64,000 nucleotides of DNA from Microbacterium sp. Gd 4-13 (GTDB lineage: Bacteria; Actinomycetota; Actinomycetes; Actinomycetales; Microbacteriaceae): assembly GCF_003095395.1 (NCBI RefSeq), contig NZ_QEIJ01000006.1, positions 107,539 through 171,538 of the forward strand, given 5' to 3'. Made by a program: the position numbers and the translations under genes. Numbering within the stretch: the stretch's first letter is position 1; each line of letters begins with the position of its first letter. This document shows, piece by piece, positions 24,729-32,464 of the stretch. The notes under the pieces were generated by a model. That model ran no database searches. It worked only from the letters and a program-made list of their open reading frames with translations, and was not told where the DNA came from.

Positions 24729-25295
24729 ATGTCGGAATTCCGCGAGATCAGCGCCACCGTCGTCCAGGAGCTCGGCGAGGTCTTCCGCCGGGTGCCGCTG
24801 GACAACATCGAGGCGGCCCTCGACGCGCTCGAGAGCCACCAGCGCATCTTCGTGCTCGGCATCGGGCGGGAAGGCCTGGGGTCGAAGGCGTTCGCGATGC
24901 GCCTGACGCACTTCGGCAAGACCGTGCACTGGGGGTGGGACGACACGACTCCCGCGGTGACCGCGGATGATCTGTTCATCATGCCGTCGGGTCCGGCGAA
25001 CATCCCGCACCTCCACTACATCGCGGAGCAGGTGAAGAAGACCGGTGCGACGCTGCTCGTGGCCACCGCCGTGCCCGACGGGCCGACCGCGCAGCTCGCC
25101 GACATCGTGCTGACCGTTCCGGCCCACACCTACGGCGCCGACGACCCGAGCGGTCTCGTGCCGACCATCCAGGCGATGGGGAGCCTGTTCGAGCAGTCGC
25201 TCTGGATCTTCTGGGACGTGCTGTACCTCATGCTGGTGCGTCGCACGGGGGCGAAGTTCGAAGATCTCGTCGCCCGCCACCGCAACTTCGAGTGA
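24729..25295 (+). CDS. SIS-domain sugar-phosphate isomerase (6-phospho-3-hexuloisomerase-like)
   Basis: A 188-residue single SIS-domain protein. FVLGIGREGLGSKAFAMRLT corresponds to the phosphosugar-binding GxGxS-type loop, and the length and order of elements match 6-phospho-3-hexuloisomerases (HxlB family). The ATG at 24729 was chosen for GAGAGGAGAG just upstream; an in-frame ATG at 24639 overlapping the permease stop would add 30 charged residues made of the tandem repeat. By family it interconverts an aldose or ketose phosphate. As last gene of the importer operon it probably converts the phosphorylated sugar before aldol cleavage; this order is inferred. A strong terminator follows. Confidence 0.85.
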   Translation: MSEFREISATVVQELGEVFRRVPLDNIEAALDALESHQRIFVLGIGREGLGSKAFAMRLTHFGKTVHWGWDDTTPAVTADDLFIMPSGPANIPHLHYIAEQVKKTGATLLVATAVPDGPTAQLADIVLTVPAHTYGADDPSGLVPTIQAMGSLFEQSLWIFWDVLYLMLVRRTGAKFEDLVARHRNFE

Positions 25296-25325
25296 TGTGA
25301 CGCGGTCGTCGCCGCGTGCAGAGAG

Positions 25326-25357
25326 AAGGGCCTCCCGGTCGACACCGGGAGGCCCTT
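25326..25357. terminator. Bidirectional terminator between SIS and amidase genes
   Basis: Perfect 14-bp stem, arms 25326-25339 (AAGGGCCTCCCGGT) and 25344-25357, with a CGAC tetraloop, flanked by A-rich and T-containing sequence. It separates two convergent operons. Confidence 0.9.
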
Positions 25358-25370
25358 CCTCATGCGCGGG

Positions 25371-27251
25371 TTACTTCAGCGGGCCGTACAGGGTCGGCGC
25401 GGTGCGACCGTCGATGGCCTGCTCGAGCGCGTACGCGTAACCGAGCAGCGGACCCTCGGCGAAGCCGCGCCCGAGGAACTCGAGGTTGACGTTGCCTGCC
25501 GGGGAGGTGCCCACCGCGGCCGCCCAGCCCATCGGCATGGTGACCGAGGGGAGCCCCGTGTTGGGGCTGAGGCGCATGTTGCTCCCGATCGGGCTGTACG
25601 GGTTGCCGCTCGGGTACACGATGGCGTCGAGATCCAGGTCGTCCATCAGCGTGGTCACGAGCGTCTTGCCCTTCGCGAGCTGCGTCGTGTGGGTTCCGGT
25701 CGGGCCTGCCCATGCCTGGTACGCCTCCTCGGTCACGGCTGCGCGCTCGCCATAGGGGCGGGCGCTGCGTCCGGGCACCGCGTTGTCGGACTGGCTGATC
25801 TTCAGCAGGCTGTTCGCCGACACGTCGGGGTCGAGGTAGGTGGCGATGTACTCCTGGAGGTCGTGGTTGAACTCCGGACCGCTGCCGCTGCCCTCGGCGA
25901 GAATGGCGTCCCACCCGGCCGGCGGGGTCACCTCGACGACCTTCGCGCCCTGCTTCACGAGCTCCGCCTTGGTCTGCTCCCACAGCGCCAGGGTGCTGGC
26001 GTTGGTTCCGAACATCGCCGGAACGTAGCCGAACGTCTTAGCGTCGAGCGCGTCGGCGTCGAGGTACGACGTGTACGAGGTCGGTACCTTGCCGGCCTGG
26101 CTCGCCGTGATCGGGTCGGCCGCATCCGCGCCGACGACCGCATCCAGGGCGACCGCGGCGTCGGTCACAGACCGGGCGATCGGGCCACCGGTGTCCTGCG
26201 ACAGGGCGAGGGGAACGATGCCGGCGCGGCTGGCGAGACCGACGGTCGGACGAACACCGACGAGGGAGTTGTACGTCGACGGGATGCGGATCGAGCCGCC
26301 CGTGTCGGTGCCGAAGCCGATCGCGGCGAGGTTCGCCGAGATCGACGCGCCCGTGCCACCGCTCGAGCCCCCAGAGGACTGCGACGTGTCGAGCGGGCTC
26401 GAGACCGTCAGTGCCGTACCGGGCGCCTGGAACGCCGACCACTGCGAGGTGAAGCCGATCGCGAACTCGTCCATGCTCGCCTTGGCGAGGATGACCGCAC
26501 CGTCGGCGCGCAGGCCCTTCACCATCGTCGCGTCGGTCGTGGTCTGGTTGCCGCTCCAGCACCCGCAGCCGGCCGTGGTGGGCATGTCGACGGTGTTGTA
26601 GTTGTCTTTCACCGCGATCGGCACACCGAGGAGCATGCTCGTCATGCCCTTGTCGGCGCGCACGGTGTCGGCCGCGGCGGCGGCGGCCAGCGCCGCCTGC
26701 TCGCCGACGGTGATGATCGAGTTCAGCGGTCGTGCACCGCCTTCGACCGTCACCTTGTCCAGGGCCTTGATGCGGTCGATGTAGGCCTGCGTCAGCTGAA
26801 CCGACGTCGTGACGCCGGCATTCATCGCGGCCTGCATCTCGATGACGTCGGCCTCGACGAGAGCGAACGGGCCGTCGTCGTAGATGATGCGCTGCGACAG
26901 CAGAGCCAGGTCGGAGACCGTCACGGCGCCGTCGGCGTCGAGGTCGAAGGGCGCGTACTCGGCCCACTGCGGGTCGGTGCTCGTCGCACCGATCGCGGCC
27001 GACAGCACCGACAGGTCGGCGTCGGTGACCTGCTCGTCGCCCGTCTGGTCGAGCTCGGTGTAGTACGGCGCGAGGAACGGTGCGCTCTCGGCCGCCGCGG
27101 CGGGTGCCGCGGTGGCGGGGACGGCGAGGGAAGCGGCGGCGACCGTTCCCAGCGCGGCCGCGACGGCGAGGATGCGCCGGGTGGATGCTGTCACGAGGGG
27201 GCCTTTACGGGATGAGGGGGAGGAGGGCGTCGTGGTCTGCGTGCGGATCAT
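25371..27251 (-). CDS. Secreted amidase-signature enzyme with N-terminal dockerin domain
   Basis: A 626-residue exported protein. Signal peptide to about residue 54, with a twin-arginine-like TRRILAV. Residues about 60-125 carry two EF-hand-like dockerin repeats, LDQTGDEQVTDADLSVLSAA (67-86) and FDLDADGAVTVSDLALLSQR (about 102-121), with the calcium-binding Asp/Thr positions. The rest is an amidase-signature enzyme: Lys215 in GVPIAVKDN, cis-Ser in SGGSSGGTG (about 294-302) and nucleophile Ser320 in GTDTGGSIR, so the triad is complete. It should hydrolyse an amide (or ester) outside the cell while docked to a cohesin. The ATG overlaps the stop of the cohesin gene (ATGA); a GTG at 27194 is an alternative start with AAAGG upstream. 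Confidence 0.9.
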   Translation of the reverse strand: MIRTQTTTPSSPSSRKGPLVTASTRRILAVAAALGTVAAASLAVPATAAPAAAAESAPFLAPYYTELDQTGDEQVTDADLSVLSAAIGATSTDPQWAEYAPFDLDADGAVTVSDLALLSQRIIYDDGPFALVEADVIEMQAAMNAGVTTSVQLTQAYIDRIKALDKVTVEGGARPLNSIITVGEQAALAAAAAADTVRADKGMTSMLLGVPIAVKDNYNTVDMPTTAGCGCWSGNQTTTDATMVKGLRADGAVILAKASMDEFAIGFTSQWSAFQAPGTALTVSSPLDTSQSSGGSSGGTGASISANLAAIGFGTDTGGSIRIPSTYNSLVGVRPTVGLASRAGIVPLALSQDTGGPIARSVTDAAVALDAVVGADAADPITASQAGKVPTSYTSYLDADALDAKTFGYVPAMFGTNASTLALWEQTKAELVKQGAKVVEVTPPAGWDAILAEGSGSGPEFNHDLQEYIATYLDPDVSANSLLKISQSDNAVPGRSARPYGERAAVTEEAYQAWAGPTGTHTTQLAKGKTLVTTLMDDLDLDAIVYPSGNPYSPIGSNMRLSPNTGLPSVTMPMGWAAAVGTSPAGNVNLEFLGRGFAEGPLLGYAYALEQAIDGRTAPTLYGPLK

Positions 27252-28000
27252 TCGGACACCGCCTGACGACGACGGATCACCAGGAGCGCACCCGCGGCGA
27301 TGAGGACGACGGCACCGGCACCCGCGACGAGCCAGGGGGTGGCATCGGCGCCGGTGGCGGCCAGGGGCTGGCCGGTCGAGCCGACCGGGACGGAGGTCGC
27401 GGAGGCGCTCGCGCTCGGGGTCGGCGTCGGCGTCGCGCTGTCGGTCGGCGACGACGTCGGCGACGGCGTCGGGTCGGGGAGGGCGACGAGCGACACCGAC
27501 GCGGAGTCGATGTCGGTCTCGGTCGCCGTCTCGTCGGTCGAGCTGACCAGTTCGGCCGAGGCGAGGGCGATCTCGGTGTCGCCGCCGTCGATGGCGCGGA
27601 ACGAGAACGAGGCGAGCTCGACCGCACCGGTGAGGCCGGGGGAGGTGCCCAGGCGGGTGTGGGTCACCGCGATCAGGCCGTCGCCGAGCGCGCCGGTGGT
27701 GAATCCTCCGTCGGGGCCGACTGTCGAGTCCTCGTCGAACTCGAGCACCGCGGGGTCGTACGTGAAGATCAGGTCGTACGCGTACAGGTCGGTCGTGCCG
27801 GTGGAGGTCACGGTCACCTCGAGAGTGTCGCCCTCCGTCGCCTCATCGGGGGAGACATCGATCGAGATGCTCGCGGCGGGGGCCGCGGCGAAGGCCGCGG
27901 GAGCGAGCGCGACCGATCCGCTCGCCAGGGCGAACGTGGTGACGAGGAGCGCGATGCCGCGAGCGCGCAGCATCCTGCCTCTGCCAGTGGTGTCAGACAT
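27248..28000 (-). CDS. Wall-anchored cohesin-domain protein (scaffoldin-like)
   Basis: A 250-residue protein: signal peptide to about 38, then one cohesin domain (about 40-165; ISIDVSPDEATEGDTLEVTV, YAYDLIFTYDPAVLEFDE and VELASFSFRAID are typical beta-strands of cohesins), a Pro/Thr/Ser linker (about 170-210) and LAATG (213-217) with a hydrophobic helix and an RRRQ tail, i.e. a sortase signal. The protein would display a single cohesin on the wall. Cohesins bind dockerins; the next gene, overlapping by 4 bp, encodes an amidase with a dockerin. Together they make a minimal enzyme-display pair outside any cellulosome. The start ATG has GAAGGG upstream. Confidence 0.9.
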   Translation of the reverse strand: MSDTTGRGRMLRARGIALLVTTFALASGSVALAPAAFAAAPAASISIDVSPDEATEGDTLEVTVTSTGTTDLYAYDLIFTYDPAVLEFDEDSTVGPDGGFTTGALGDGLIAVTHTRLGTSPGLTGAVELASFSFRAIDGGDTEIALASAELVSSTDETATETDIDSASVSLVALPDPTPSPTSSPTDSATPTPTPSASASATSVPVGSTGQPLAATGADATPWLVAGAGAVVLIAAGALLVIRRRQAVSE

Positions 28001-28039
28001 GCGTGAGTAGCCCTTCTACGGGTAGAGGGACTCGCTGAC

Positions 28040-28057
28040 GCACGCGTCGACGCGTGC
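28040..28057. repeat. 18-bp perfect palindrome upstream of the cohesin gene
   Basis: GCACGCGTCGACGCGTGC reads the same on both strands. It lies 40 bp before the cohesin start and 70 bp after the histidine kinase gene, so it may be an operator for the cohesin-amidase pair or part of a terminator. Confidence 0.7.
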
Positions 28058-28126
28058 TCGCGTCGGCGCGTCCCGTGTGGGTACCAGCACCCTCTCAGAC
28101 TCCCGTTTCGGGCGGGGGTCGTGTTG

Positions 28127-29173
28127 TTACCGCCCGGTTTCGTCGAGGGCTCGGGGCAGGCGGATGCGCACCGTCGTGCCGTGCCCGACGGAGCTCTCCA
28201 GCTCGATCGTGCCGCCCGCGTTCGCGACGGCCCGCGCGGCGCTGGCGAGTCCTATGCCGCTGCCGCCGTCGTCGTCCCCGGCCATCCGCCCGCGCACACC
28301 GTCGTCGAGGATCGCCGGGAGATCGTCGGGGTGGATGCCGCGGCCCCGGTCGCGCACGACGATGTCGACGGTGTCGTCGGTGGCCTGCACGTCGACGTCG
28401 ATGGTCGACTCGGAGTACTTGGCCGCGTTCTCGAGAACGTTCTGCACGGCGCGACGCAGTTCGGTCGCGTCACCCTGAACAGCGGCGTCGTCGGTGAGGG
28501 AGAACGACAGGCGGCCGAACAGGTCGCCGGGGAGCACGAGGCCCGCCGCCTCGCGCACCAGAGTGCCGGCGTGGGCGACCTCGTCGCGCCGCGGCGGCGG
28601 GTCGTCGCGCACGCGCTCGGCGAGCGCGGTGGCCATCGCCAGGAGGTGGTCGCTGGTGGCTTCGAGGTGCCCCAGCATCTCGTCGGCGTCTCCGACACCC
28701 TCGCGCAGCAGATCGACGTATCCGCGCACGGCCGTGACGGGCGAGAGGAAGTCGTGGACGAACGACCGGAGGAACGCGTTGAGTTCGTCGTCGGCGCGCT
28801 TGGACGCGGTGAGGTCGCGGACGATCTTGACGAAGCCCGTCGGCGTGCCGACGCTGTTGCGCACCGCGGTGATCGTGACGTGCGCCCAGAAGAGAGTGCC
28901 GTCGGACCGCACGCGCCAGCCGGTGTCTTCGACATAGCCGTGTGCCAGCGCCGAGGTCAGCAATGCTTGAGGCACGCCGCGCTCGCGGTCTTCGGGTCGA
29001 TAGAAGCGGGAGAAGTGCTCCCCGATGATCTCGTCGCGGGAGTAGCCCTTGATGCGCTCGGCGCCGGAGTTCCAGCTCTGCACGATGCCGGTGCGGTCGA
29101 GTTCGATGATCGCGAAGACCGCTACCTGGTCGCTCCACGCGATCGACGGCCGACGGGTCGAGGTGGGTTCCAC
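28127..29173 (-). CDS. Orphan PAS-domain sensor histidine kinase
   Basis: A 348-residue soluble kinase without membrane helices. The PAS domain (about 12-128) includes ELDRTGIVQSWNSGAERIKG and YSRDEIIGEHFSRFY, and the PAC stretch TGFVKIVRDLTASKRADDEL. The HisKA part has the phospho-acceptor His in SFVHDFLSPVTAVRGY; the ATPase part has N box ENAAKY, G1 DRGRGI and G2 GGSGIGL. GTG at 29173 was chosen because GGAG lies 6 nt before it and family members start there. No response regulator is next to it, so it is an orphan kinase sensing a cytoplasmic signal or cofactor; partner unknown. Confidence 0.9.
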   Translation of the reverse strand: MEPTSTRRPSIAWSDQVAVFAIIELDRTGIVQSWNSGAERIKGYSRDEIIGEHFSRFYRPEDRERGVPQALLTSALAHGYVEDTGWRVRSDGTLFWAHVTITAVRNSVGTPTGFVKIVRDLTASKRADDELNAFLRSFVHDFLSPVTAVRGYVDLLREGVGDADEMLGHLEATSDHLLAMATALAERVRDDPPPRRDEVAHAGTLVREAAGLVLPGDLFGRLSFSLTDDAAVQGDATELRRAVQNVLENAAKYSESTIDVDVQATDDTVDIVVRDRGRGIHPDDLPAILDDGVRGRMAGDDDGGSGIGLASAARAVANAGGTIELESSVGHGTTVRIRLPRALDETGR

Positions 29174-29305
29174 GTACGTCTCCGATCCGCCGTTCCGGTT
29201 CCCCAACCATGAACAGCATTGCACCCGCGCGGTGCACATCGGGTGGTTCGGAGACCGACCTTCAGCGGATGATATCGTTCGGGGTTTCGGAGGCCGTCGG
29301 GCCCG

Positions 29306-29665
29306 CTAGGCGCGCGTGAAGCCGTCGAGGTCGGGGTCCCAACTCGTGTCGGGATCGTTCGCGGCATACGGCTCGGTGCCGGTCTCCGCGCGGCGCGGAT
29401 ATCCGGGGTGCGAACGCAGGGTCTCGGCCGCCTCGGAGAAGTCGAGCTCGTCGCCCTCCCACTCGGCGGGGGCCGACAGCACGTCGTTGCCGACCCCGAT
29501 GACGAGGTCGGCCGTGCCGCCGTCATCGGTCGTGCGCGAGACGATCGGAATCGTCACCGCCTCGGCCCGGCCGTCGTTCGCGATGGCGGCTGTGAGCTTC
29601 ACCAGTGCTTCGGCGACCTCGTCGGTCGTGATGATCGTCTCGCCCGCGTAGGTGATGCTTCTCAT
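29306..29665 (-). CDS. Hypothetical protein (119 aa)
   Basis: No family recognised with certainty. The product starts MRSITYAGETIITTDEVAEA, has a beta-alpha-beta look with an aliphatic core (LVKLTAAIAND, AVTIPIVSRT, DLVIGVGNDVLS) and an acidic, charged C-terminus (DPDTSWDPDLDGFTRA). No cysteines and no export signal. ATG at 29665 follows GAGTGGGG. It resembles small actinobacterial proteins found beside stress or redox regulators, but this is only an impression. It lies upstream of the histidine kinase gene on the same strand, 132 bp apart. Confidence 0.65.
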   Translation of the reverse strand: MRSITYAGETIITTDEVAEALVKLTAAIANDGRAEAVTIPIVSRTTDDGGTADLVIGVGNDVLSAPAEWEGDELDFSEAAETLRSHPGYPRRAETGTEPYAANDPDTSWDPDLDGFTRA

Positions 29666-30004
29666 GGCCCCACTCTGTCGTCCGCCCCTCTCTCGGGGCC
29701 GACCCATTGCCATCGGAGAGGCGGTGGGATACGACCGCCGTCCACCTGCCGCCTGTGTCCGGGCGTGTTCGGGGTTGTTCGGAGTAGGCCTATCGGGCTG
29801 CGAGCCCGGCGGCACCGGCATAGCGTCGAAGACGAGCGGGTCGGACGGCAGCCCCTTTGTCTCCCGGCCCGCTCACAGATCTCTCCCGTGGAGAGGCCGA
29901 GCCGTGGGGGATCCGGTCTCTCCTCTCCGCCTGCGGGCGGAGTGATTCACCGCCGACGGTGTCGGTGGATCCGTGCGCGACGGATGCTGCGCTCGCCGCT
30001 GTTG
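29666..30004. other. 339-bp spacer without a gene
   Basis: No supported coding frame or RNA gene. It contains small hairpins (CTCTCC-CGT-GGAGAG at 29881-29895 and CTCCGC-CTGCGG-GCGGAG at 29925-29942) and half of the inverted repeat that surrounds the stop codon of the next gene. Confidence 0.6.
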
Positions 30005-30027
30005 TCAGGCGCGCAGCGCAGCATCCG
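29981..30027 (-). terminator. Inverted repeat of the CGGATGCTGCG word around a stop codon
   Basis: Arms 29981-29993 (CGGATGCTGCGCT) and 30015-30027 are perfectly complementary over 13 bp, and the stop codon of the minus-strand gene at 30005 sits in the loop. It can act as a terminator, but it is also made of two copies of the over-represented word described in the findings. Confidence 0.55.
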
Positions 30028-30997
30028 TCCGCGTCTCGCCATCGCGTCGAGCTTCACCCGTCGCCATGCGGCCGACCATCGACCCGACCAGATCGTGCTT
30101 CAGCATGCGGGCCGGGAGCAGGCCGATCACCGCGAGGGCGATGAAGCCCGAGAGGAGCTTGTCGGCCAGTGAGGTCAGCAGGTTCGCGGTGAAGACCGCG
30201 GGGGCGAGATGCTCGCCCGAGGAGATGAGTCCTTCGGCGATCTGGTCGCTCGCGTGACCCGTCTCGCCGCCGAAGAGGATCATCAGCACCGGCACGGAGA
30301 CGATCGTGCAGACGACCCCGACGACGAGGTTCAGCGCGAGGAACCTCGGCAGCGACCGCGCCCCGCCGAGCGCACGAGCGCCGTATCCCCACGCGAGTGC
30401 GCCGGCGATGTTGACGATTCCGAACGGTAGGGAGTCGGGGGTGCCGGTGACCGTCTCGATGCCCGTGGAGCCCGCAGCGACCAGGACTCCCCACCAGGGC
30501 CCGAAGGCCATCGCGGCCACGGCGGTGCCGATCATGTCGAGAAAGAGGGGGAGGCCGAGTGTGGCGACCGCCGCGCTGCCCGAGAAGTTCAGCACGACGC
30601 AGCCGACGAGCAGGATCGCGGTCCACATCGTGGAGCGCGGCCCGGTGGACGCCCCCGCCGCAGCGGGTGTCACCGGCGCAGGTGCCGCGCGCCGCGCCTT
30701 CTGGGCGAGACCACAGCGAGTCTCCCACTTCTCGGCCTCGGCGTCGTCGGCTCCGAGCGCGCGGACGATCTCGCCCACGAGCGCGGCGTTGATCCGGGAG
30801 CGACCCAGACGGAAAGCGTCGTAGACCGTCGTCCTGGCGGGCGTGGATGCCGAGAGGGGCACCCCGCGTTCGATCCGGGCGAGCGCGATGCGGCTCCCGA
30901 TCTCTGCGTACGAGGGTCCGCCGGCGCGGGCGCGGAGATCCCGCAAGCTGCTCGCGATGTCGTCGAAATCGTCGTTCGTACTGTCGTCCGTTGGCAC
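30005..30997 (-). CDS. Fusion of an XRE-like DNA-binding domain and an ECF-S-like membrane domain
   Basis: A 330-residue protein. Residues about 12-105 look like the helical XRE-like domain of actinobacterial regulators (YAEIGSRIALARIERGVPLS and TTVYDAFRLGRSRINAALVG). A Pro/Ala linker leads to six hydrophobic helices (about 125-310) of the type seen in S components of energy-coupling-factor vitamin transporters (LPLFLDMIGTAVAAMAFGPW, LPFGIVNIAGALAWGYGAR). A short basic tail follows. The combination suggests a membrane-bound regulator or a transporter with a cytoplasmic DNA-binding part; no energising ATPase lies nearby. GTG at 30997 was chosen for GGGGGA upstream; earlier in-frame starts lack one. 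Confidence 0.7.
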   Translation of the reverse strand: MPTDDSTNDDFDDIASSLRDLRARAGGPSYAEIGSRIALARIERGVPLSASTPARTTVYDAFRLGRSRINAALVGEIVRALGADDAEAEKWETRCGLAQKARRAAPAPVTPAAAGASTGPRSTMWTAILLVGCVVLNFSGSAAVATLGLPLFLDMIGTAVAAMAFGPWWGVLVAAGSTGIETVTGTPDSLPFGIVNIAGALAWGYGARALGGARSLPRFLALNLVVGVVCTIVSVPVLMILFGGETGHASDQIAEGLISSGEHLAPAVFTANLLTSLADKLLSGFIALAVIGLLPARMLKHDLVGSMVGRMATGEARRDGETRTDAALRA

Positions 30998-31148
30998 CGG
31001 CGTCGTTCCCCCTTTGCCGGGAGGCCCCCCGCCCGGCTCGAAGAGCTTATGCGACGCGGCGACGGCCGCGCGGACGCGCCACGGGGCGGCGAACGCGCGC
31101 CGTTCGGGGCGGGACAACCACCGAAACTAGGGGATAACGGTGACAGGG

Positions 31149-31180
31149 GGATTCTGTCCCCCATTCAGGGGACAGAATCC
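31149..31180. promoter_or_regulatory. 20-bp operator TGTCCCC-N6-GGGGACA with extended arms
   Basis: Arms 31149-31161 and 31168-31180 are perfectly complementary over 13 bp. The core TGTCCCC-CATTCA-GGGGACA (31155-31174) has the same arms and the same 6-base spacer as the element at 62368-62387, and each stands 6-8 bp before a TAnnnT box (here TAGTGT, 31183-31188). Likely a binding site for one regulator at the -35 position. Confidence 0.6.
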
Positions 31181-31182
31181 GC

Positions 31183-31278
31183 TAGTGTCTGTGTTCAGCG
31201 ACGAGACGCACGGCACCGCGAATCGTCACGTGAAGAAATCGGACCCCCGCCCGTCTTGTCTCGACAGGGCGGGGGTCC
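31183..31278 (+). ncRNA. Possible small RNA ending in a strong hairpin
   Basis: A TAGTGT -10 box at 31183 faces rightwards behind the palindromic operator, and about 50 nt later a terminator follows: arms 31241-31252 (GGACCCCCGCCC) and 31267-31278, then CTCTTCTCT. No start codon with a ribosome site lies between. The transcript would be about 85 nt. The hairpin certainly can serve the minus-strand diacylglycerol kinase gene; the RNA itself is conjecture. Confidence 0.3.
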
Positions 31279-31293
31279 CTCTTCTCTCCCGGG

Positions 31294-32229
31294 TCAGCGC
31301 ACCTTCACCGCGGACGACTGCAGCGAGACCGTGAACTCCCGCGTCTCGCCGATCTCCTCGCCATCGATCTCGAACGCGCGGGGATCGGGAAGCGTCACAC
31401 GGATCTTCCTCGCTCGGCCGTGCGTGACCGACTCGGAGCTGGTCGTGTCGTCCTTCTTGGTGATCAGACGCATGAGCCCGTTGTCCCACATCATCGTCTT
31501 GAGGGTTCCCATCCACTGGCCGAGTCCTTCGGCGCTCAGCAGCAGGAAGTCGAGCTCGCCGTCGGATGGGTCGGCGTCGGGCAGCAGCGTGAAGCCGCCC
31601 TGCAGCGTGCCGCAGTTGGCGATCAGGAGGGTGTGGCCTTCCTCGTCGCGACCGGGCTCGTCGTCGACGGTGAGGTGGAAGGGCACGATGTCGCTGGCGG
31701 CGAGGGCCCGCCCGAGCGACTCGACGTAGGCCAGCCAGCCGGCCTTGCTCTTGAGCTCGTCATCGGTCTCGGCGATCATCTGCGCATCGATGCCGAAACC
31801 GATCATGACGACGAAGCCGTGACGCTCGGTTCCCGTGTCGAGGTCGACATCGACCCAGCCGACGTCGATGGCGGTGGCCGTACCGGTGAGTGCGCGGTCG
31901 ACCGCCTTGTCGATGTCGTTGATCGGCACGCCGAGGTTGCGCGCGAGCAGATTGCCCGTGCCGAGCGGCACGATGCCGAGGTCGACATCGGCCTTCTCGT
32001 CGGCGAGGTGCTCGGCCACCGCGCGCACGGTGCCGTCGCCGCCGGCGACGATGATGACGTCGGGTGACGCCTCGAGGGCCCGGCGGGTGGCCCCCTGGCC
32101 GGGGTCGTCGACGCTGGTCTCGAACCACTGGACATCGGCATCGGCGCCGAGCGTCGCGGTCACGGGCGCCTCCAGCGCCTCCCGCTCGGTCTTCGACGGG
32201 TTCCAGACGACCGCCACACGGGTGCTCAT
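31294..32229 (-). CDS. Diacylglycerol kinase-family lipid kinase
   Basis: A 311-residue DagK/YegS-like kinase. The N-terminal catalytic domain begins MSTRVAVVWNPSKTEREALE and carries the nucleotide-binding GGDGTVRAVAEHL (about 63-75) and LGIVPLGTGNLLARNLG (about 85-101). The C-terminal beta-sandwich has DGELDFLLL and EIDGEEIGETREFTV. Members phosphorylate diacylglycerol, sphingoid lipids or related lipids at the inner membrane surface. It ends in a bidirectional terminator and is divergent from the PadR operon; no functional link to either neighbour is visible. Confidence 0.92.
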   Translation of the reverse strand: MSTRVAVVWNPSKTEREALEAPVTATLGADADVQWFETSVDDPGQGATRRALEASPDVIIVAGGDGTVRAVAEHLADEKADVDLGIVPLGTGNLLARNLGVPINDIDKAVDRALTGTATAIDVGWVDVDLDTGTERHGFVVMIGFGIDAQMIAETDDELKSKAGWLAYVESLGRALAASDIVPFHLTVDDEPGRDEEGHTLLIANCGTLQGGFTLLPDADPSDGELDFLLLSAEGLGQWMGTLKTMMWDNGLMRLITKKDDTTSSESVTHGRARKIRVTLPDPRAFEIDGEEIGETREFTVSLQSSAVKVR

Positions 32230-32404
32230 TCTCGTGGTTCCCCCTCAGTCAGGACCTGTTCGCGACGACAGGTGTCGTCATGGTGTCGCCACAGTCTGAC
32301 CCCCGCCGCGCGGGAGCGCCAACTCCTTGCGCGGGCTCGACTTCCGCGGGTCTGTCGCGCTAGGGGCGAGGCGAGCCCCGATCTCGGTACTCGGTCTTGC
32401 CAGG

Positions 32405-32438
32405 TACCGGTACCCGGCGTTACTATTTACCGGTACCC
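32405..32438 (+). promoter_or_regulatory. Duplicated operator around the -10 box of the PadR operon
   Basis: TACCGGTACCC occurs twice (32405-32415 and 32428-32438), each containing the palindrome ACCGGT/GGTACC. The -10-like TACTAT (32421-32426) lies between the two copies, whose starts are 23 bp apart. Binding of PadR here would block RNA polymerase, giving autorepression. Confidence 0.65.
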
Positions 32439-32464
32439 AGTGTCACGGAGTAGAGAGGGTTCGT

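Noticed and set aside
28001..28126. Riboswitch (c-di-AMP or c-di-GMP type) before the cohesin gene
   Set aside because: The spacer has hairpins and GGTGCTGGTACCC-like sequence, but I could not match the fixed bases of either class.
31140..31334. Small plus-strand gene of 64 codons between the HTH-membrane gene and the lipid kinase
   Set aside because: It would run through a strong terminator hairpin, has no ribosome site and yields low-complexity peptide.
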